From positions 1-64,000 of the forward strand of contig CAYZNN010000013.1 of NCBI GenBank assembly GCA_964479665.1: a stretch of DNA of 64,000 bases, written 5' to 3'. Origin of the DNA: UBA2287 sp964479665. Lineage in GTDB: Bacteria; Bacteroidota; Bacteroidia; Bacteroidales; Tenuifilaceae. Below are positions 60,074-64,000 of this stretch, one piece after another (position 1 is the stretch's first letter; each line of letters begins with the position of its first letter). Position numbers and translations under genes: made by a program. Under the pieces are notes generated by a model. The model ran no database searches, was not told the DNA's origin, and saw nothing but the letters and a program-made list of their open reading frames with translations.

Positions 60074-63043
60074 TTACTCCACCATCACCTCATCAATAAA
60101 TATAAAAGCAGGGTAGCCAGCTCCCAAGTGCCACTGGGGCAGGGCTCCGTAGTTTCGGGCAATAACCTTTACGTAGCGCCCACTTGCGCTTACTTGCGCA
60201 GCAAGGTCGGCCGTTACCGATTCCATTTCGTTATCGGGAATGGTATGCCCCACAGTTGCAATTAGGTTGAAGTTTTCGCCATTGGTCGATACCCAGAACT
60301 CAACGCTTTTGGGCATCATAATCCACGAACGGGCATCCTGCAGAAATCCTGCAGAGAGTTTTGAAATGGGCTTTACGCTTCCCAAATCGATTATTGCTTC
60401 AAAGTCCTGATTCTGGTAGCCCTGCCAACCGCCAAGGCGGAAGTTCTTGGCACCTCTAATCCCATCAATTAACCCTTCGGGGCCACCAGCAGTGTACTGC
60501 CGGTTGTACTTCGATTTTATATCGATGGCCCAGTCGACCTTTATTTTGGAAAACTTTGCCTCAATGCTTTGGCTAGCAACGCCAATGGGACTAACCGCAA
60601 TGGCTTTTATGGTGGTAGAAGCATTTAAAACAATGGGCTTCTGATAATGAATCGATGCCGTTGTGGGTTCGCTACCATCCATGGTGTAAAAAACCTTAGT
60701 TCCCCTTTGTATGGTTTCGAGGGTCACCTCAATGCTTTCGGTAAAGGTGGGCGATGGCGCCTTAATAAATGGCACAATAGTAATATGATTGTCGATAACC
60801 GATGTTTTGGGCACATCGGTTTCGCGGGTTGCCCACTTGGTGTTGGGTTTGCTTCCCATTGCAATCGCTAACGTTCCGCCGTTCATTATATCGGAGTGGG
60901 TAATAAATCCTTTTGTGTATGGCTTCCCGTTCAGCTTTGCACTTTGAATGTAGAAGTTCAGCTTGCTCACGTTGGGTGCAGTAACAACGAATTTTTTGCC
61001 GTTTTCGAGGTTAATGGTCATTTTACTGAACCAAGGAGTACCTATGGTGTAGGTGGGATCGCCGGGGGTAACGGGGTAAAATCCCATGGCGCTCATTACC
61101 AGCCAGGCGCTCATTTGTCCGCAGTCCTCATTGCCCGAAAGGCCATCGGGGTGGTGCGAGTAGAGGTTATCCATTATTTGGCGAACGCGCTGCTGCGTTT
61201 TCCAAGGTTTGTTTACAAAATTATAGAGGTAAGCCATATGATGGCTTGGCTCGTTTCCGTGGGCATACTGGCCAATTAGTCCGGTAATATCCACCTGATG
61301 GCGGCCCGAAAGCCCCATTTCGGTTGTGAAAAGTTCGTCGAGTTTACGCTCAAAATTAGTTTTTCCGCCGTGCAGCCCAATAAGCCCCGACACATCGTGC
61401 GGAACGTAGAAACTGTACTGCCAGCTGTTGGACTCGGTAAAGTTGAAATCGACCTCAGTAGGGTCGAAGGGATTTTTCCAGCCTCCATTCATGCGGGGGC
61501 GCATGAACCCCGATTGCGCATCGAATATGTTTTTGTAGTACTGCGAACGCTGAATGAAAGAGTTGAAGTCGTCGTTTTTGCCGATGCTCCGAGCAAACTG
61601 CGCGATGCACCAGTCGTTGTAAGCGTATTCGAGCGTTTTCGAAACCCCTTCGTGGTACATATCGCCAGCAATATGGCCATACCTGCGGTACGAGTCGAGC
61701 CCAAAGTGATCCTTGTTTGCGCTTGTTTTCATTGCCTCAAGGGCAAGTTTCGAATCGAATTCGCGAATGCCCTTTGCCCACGCATCGGCAATTACCGAAA
61801 CGCTGTGGTAGCCAATCATGCAAAATGTTTCGTTGGCGGCCAGTTCCCACACAGGAAGCAGTCCACGGGTTTGGTACATCGAAAGGAACGTTTTTATGAA
61901 ATCGGTAGTTCTTTTTGTGTCAATAATTGTAAGCAGCGGATGTAATGTTCGGTAGGTGTCCCACAGCGAAAAAACGGTGTAGTAGTCGAATCCTTCTGCC
62001 TTCTGAATGGATTGGTCGCCAGCCCGGTAGTTTCCGTCTACATCGTTAAAAATGTTTGGATGAATAAAGCAATGGTAAAGTGCGGTGTAAAAGGTTATAA
62101 GTTGCTCTTTAGTGCCACCCTCAACTTCAATTTTGTTCAATTCGTTGTTCCATACGGAGTAGGCCTGCCTTTTTACCATCTCGAAATCCCAATGGTCGAG
62201 TTCGGCTTCGAGGTTTTTTACAGCTCCTTCGGCGCTTACTGCCGAGATACCAACCTTAACCAGTATGGGTTCGCCATTGCTTTCGAACCGAAAGTTTACT
62301 TTCAGGGCTTTACCGCTCAGGGTGAAGCTTCGCAGCTCGCCTGCGAGGTACTTTTTTAGCTCGCCAGCCAGTTGCATAGCATCGGTTGCTTTGTTTTCAA
62401 TGTGTAACCCAGCATATGGCTTCGAAAAGCGCATGGCAAAGTAAACATGCTGATCCTTAGCCCATGCAGTCGATCTCCTATAGCCATGAATTTCCGTTTT
62501 GCTCACAAATCGAACCCACGAGTCGATTACCTCGTCGCGATGCTCAAGGTCGAGCACAATGTTGGCCGAGTCGATTTTTGGGAAAGAGTAGCGGTGCATG
62601 CCAACCCGAGTTGTAGCCGTAAGTTCGGCCAAATCTTTGGGTTTATCGAGGAATACGGAGTAGTAACCAGCCGTTGCCTTTTCATTGTTCTTGCTAAAAG
62701 ACGAGGAATAATCTACATTGTTGAATTTTGGCTTGCCAACGGTTGGCATAAGCAGAATGTCGCCATAGTCGGAAACACCTGTTCCGCTGAGGTGGGTATG
62801 CGAAAAGCCGTAAACCACCGAGTCGCTATAATGGTAGCCCGAGCAGCCATCCCAACCGGTTAGGCGGGTGTCGGGACTTAGCTGAACCAACCCGAAGGGA
62901 AGAGTGGCCCCCGGAAAGGTGTGCCCATGAAAATCGGTACCAATAATCGGGTTTACGTATTGGGCAAAATCTTTTTGCTGTGCCTGCGTTGCAGAAACGA
63001 GCAGCATTGCCCATAGGCATATAATGCTTTGGCGAAATGTCAT
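60074..63043 (-). CDS. GH92 alpha-1,2-mannosidase with discoidin domain
   Basis: 989 residues with a signal peptide (MTFRQSIICLWAMLLVSATQA-QQ). The GH92 catalytic part (about 25-760) has family strings QYVNPIIGTDFHGHTFPGATLPFG (split), GWDGCSGYHY, and the C-terminal SGNEDCGQMSAW near 640, which carries the catalytic Glu. A chitobiase-like/Fn3-type domain (VFYTMDGSEPTTAS, near 795) and an F5/8C discoidin-like domain at the end follow. GH92 enzymes trim alpha-mannose from glycans, usually N-glycans or yeast mannan, in the periplasm. No T9SS sorting domain or lipobox is seen. It starts 10 bases after the glycosyltransferase stop. Confidence 0.9.
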   Translation of the reverse strand: MTFRQSIICLWAMLLVSATQAQQKDFAQYVNPIIGTDFHGHTFPGATLPFGLVQLSPDTRLTGWDGCSGYHYSDSVVYGFSHTHLSGTGVSDYGDILLMPTVGKPKFNNVDYSSSFSKNNEKATAGYYSVFLDKPKDLAELTATTRVGMHRYSFPKIDSANIVLDLEHRDEVIDSWVRFVSKTEIHGYRRSTAWAKDQHVYFAMRFSKPYAGLHIENKATDAMQLAGELKKYLAGELRSFTLSGKALKVNFRFESNGEPILVKVGISAVSAEGAVKNLEAELDHWDFEMVKRQAYSVWNNELNKIEVEGGTKEQLITFYTALYHCFIHPNIFNDVDGNYRAGDQSIQKAEGFDYYTVFSLWDTYRTLHPLLTIIDTKRTTDFIKTFLSMYQTRGLLPVWELAANETFCMIGYHSVSVIADAWAKGIREFDSKLALEAMKTSANKDHFGLDSYRRYGHIAGDMYHEGVSKTLEYAYNDWCIAQFARSIGKNDDFNSFIQRSQYYKNIFDAQSGFMRPRMNGGWKNPFDPTEVDFNFTESNSWQYSFYVPHDVSGLIGLHGGKTNFERKLDELFTTEMGLSGRHQVDITGLIGQYAHGNEPSHHMAYLYNFVNKPWKTQQRVRQIMDNLYSHHPDGLSGNEDCGQMSAWLVMSAMGFYPVTPGDPTYTIGTPWFSKMTINLENGKKFVVTAPNVSKLNFYIQSAKLNGKPYTKGFITHSDIMNGGTLAIAMGSKPNTKWATRETDVPKTSVIDNHITIVPFIKAPSPTFTESIEVTLETIQRGTKVFYTMDGSEPTTASIHYQKPIVLNASTTIKAIAVSPIGVASQSIEAKFSKIKVDWAIDIKSKYNRQYTAGGPEGLIDGIRGAKNFRLGGWQGYQNQDFEAIIDLGSVKPISKLSAGFLQDARSWIMMPKSVEFWVSTNGENFNLIATVGHTIPDNEMESVTADLAAQVSASGRYVKVIARNYGALPQWHLGAGYPAFIFIDEVMVE

Positions 63044-63053
63044 TGCTTCAACT

Positions 63054-64000
63054 TTATTTATTCAATGGGAAAAATGAAACATTCCGGGGCTCAAGCTGAT
63101 TATTCGAAAGTTCGGCAAGACCCACATCGAGTAGTTGGCTTTGGTTGCACGACGTAAAAAGCCCAATTTTTTTTAGGTAACGGGCCAAGTACTCCTGTTC
63201 CGTTTGTCCGGGAGTTGGAACCAACAGGGCTCTTTTGCCCATGGCAATCAGATCCATTATGCTGCTATAGCCCGAGCGGCATATAAGGTACTTGGCCGAT
63301 TGAACGGCCTCCAGCATTTCCTCATCGGATAGCGACGAAAGCAGTAGGATGTTCTCATTCACAAAATTTTCTTCCATTCCCTTTGGATTTCCACAAAGAA
63401 TGAGAGTTTTCAGATTATGTTTTTGGGCTAGTAGAATCGATTTCTCTATGAAAATCTCCCGTTGGGGGCTAGGTCCTGAAGCTATAACAACTAAATCCCA
63501 GTGCTTTTCGTCGGTTGCACTGGTTTTAAGAGAAGCAAAACGCGAAAGAAGCCCAATAAGTTTTGCATTACGGGGTATTTTAGCGCTGCAACTCAGTGCA
63601 CCAGAAATACGAATTCCTTCAATATTGTCAGGAATCCAGCATTCAGTATACCTATGAGCATGCCGGCGAACATACCAACGTCCCAAAAATCCGAACCAGC
63701 CAAAGGGTTCGGGGAAAAGTATATTCAATTGGTGAGTGATAAATACTGAGTCAATTTCTTTTGAATAGAGTCCATAACGATTATCCGAAATTACCAAATC
63801 GATATTGTGATGTGCTATCAGTTTCTGCAACTCCCGATGCTCCCGCTGGGTGGCATTAAAAACCCGAAAGGCAATACGAATAAGAGGAATCAGCTGATTG
63901 CGCCATCGGCTAAACTTTACATGGAGTGAAGGAAAGTGGATGAACTCGAGGTTTTGGTATCGATTAAGAAATACGGGTTTTACATGTTCGTCGCCAGCCA
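63054..64000 (-). CDS. Glycosyltransferase, MurG-like C-terminal part (cut by window edge)
   Basis: The frame is open to the right edge, so the start is beyond base 64000; at least 315 residues are present. A start codon-like TTG at 63830 lies in the middle of a continuous coding frame (HREL-QKLIAHHNIDL) and is not the start. The C-terminal domain has the MurG-like GT28 pattern: LVVIASGPSPQREIFI, LILCGNPKG, LICRSGYSSIMDLIAMGKRALLVPTPGQ (split) and EYLARYL near the end. Donor and acceptor are unknown; it may act on a cell-surface glycan with the adjacent GH92 gene in one operon. Confidence 0.78.
   Translation of the reverse strand, partial: AGDEHVKPVFLNRYQNLEFIHFPSLHVKFSRWRNQLIPLIRIAFRVFNATQREHRELQKLIAHHNIDLVISDNRYGLYSKEIDSVFITHQLNILFPEPFGWFGFLGRWYVRRHAHRYTECWIPDNIEGIRISGALSCSAKIPRNAKLIGLLSRFASLKTSATDEKHWDLVVIASGPSPQREIFIEKSILLAQKHNLKTLILCGNPKGMEENFVNENILLLSSLSDEEMLEAVQSAKYLICRSGYSSIMDLIAMGKRALLVPTPGQTEQEYLARYLKKIGLFTSCNQSQLLDVGLAELSNNQLEPRNVSFFPLNK

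Noticed and set aside
1..64000. CRISPR arrays, prophage or insertion sequences
   Set aside because: I saw no direct-repeat/spacer pattern, no transposase or integrase, and no long terminal inverted repeats.

Overview
The window looks like chromosomal DNA of a member of the Bacteroidota. The evidence is a complete gldK-gldL-gldM-gldN cluster with a PorP/SprF gene (core of the type IX secretion system, T9SS), promoters of the Bacteroidetes type (TTTG, about 19-20 bases, then TAnnTTTG), almost no Shine-Dalgarno sites, and family-typical genes (DUF4270, DUF3857 pairs, GH92, an ABC protein with two ATPase halves). A gliding or anaerobic Bacteroidales/Marinilabiliales-like bacterium would fit, but the order cannot be fixed from this sequence. 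I see no insertion sequence, prophage, integrase or CRISPR array.

Layout. 1-13 kb: wecB, then one giant exported protein of about 3,794 residues built from repeated modules, closed by a strong bidirectional terminator. 13-19 kb (mostly minus): an acyl-CoA synthetase, a VanZ-like protein and trpB behind a trp attenuator (leader peptide with Trp-Trp, then terminator), followed by a YhbP-like protein and an SDR epimerase on plus, and lgt on minus. 19-24 kb: riboflavin synthase, an orphan sensor histidine kinase, an Mla-type lipid ABC transporter pair and mannose-1-phosphate guanylyltransferase. 24-34 kb (minus): gldN, gldM, gldL, gldK, porP, a catalytically degenerate arginase-fold protein and topA. 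34-40 kb: a class A penicillin-binding protein on plus; rbfA, a methyltransferase, a LolC/E-like permease and a fused peptide-type ABC ATPase on minus. 40-46 kb: trpS on plus; DUF2461, glmS, a DUF4270 lipoprotein and a stripped-down starch-synthase-like protein on minus. 46-53 kb (plus): panC, panD, a flippase-like membrane protein, radA, galE, rfbB, a DUF2147 protein and comF. 53-55 kb: a tRNA with anticodon CAT, a HAD phosphatase and an ATP-cone/restriction-endonuclease-fold fusion. 55-64 kb: two DUF3857 proteins (one split by an in-frame amber codon), a second VanZ-like protein, a C_GCAxxG_C_C protein, a GH92 mannosidase, and a glycosyltransferase that runs off the window.

How the parts fit. 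Much of the window serves the cell envelope: sugar-nucleotide supply (wecB, manC, galE, rfbB, glmS), peptidoglycan (PBP1A), lipoprotein processing (lgt, LolC/E-like), outer-membrane lipid traffic (MlaE/MlaF) and T9SS export. The giant protein is the obvious T9SS cargo candidate, although no C-terminal sorting domain is visible. The points most worth a second look are the trp attenuator, the giant protein's roughly 930-residue super-repeat and its G10 tract, the pseudo-arginase next to the T9SS genes, the ATP-cone/nuclease fusion, and the amber-split DUF3857 gene.
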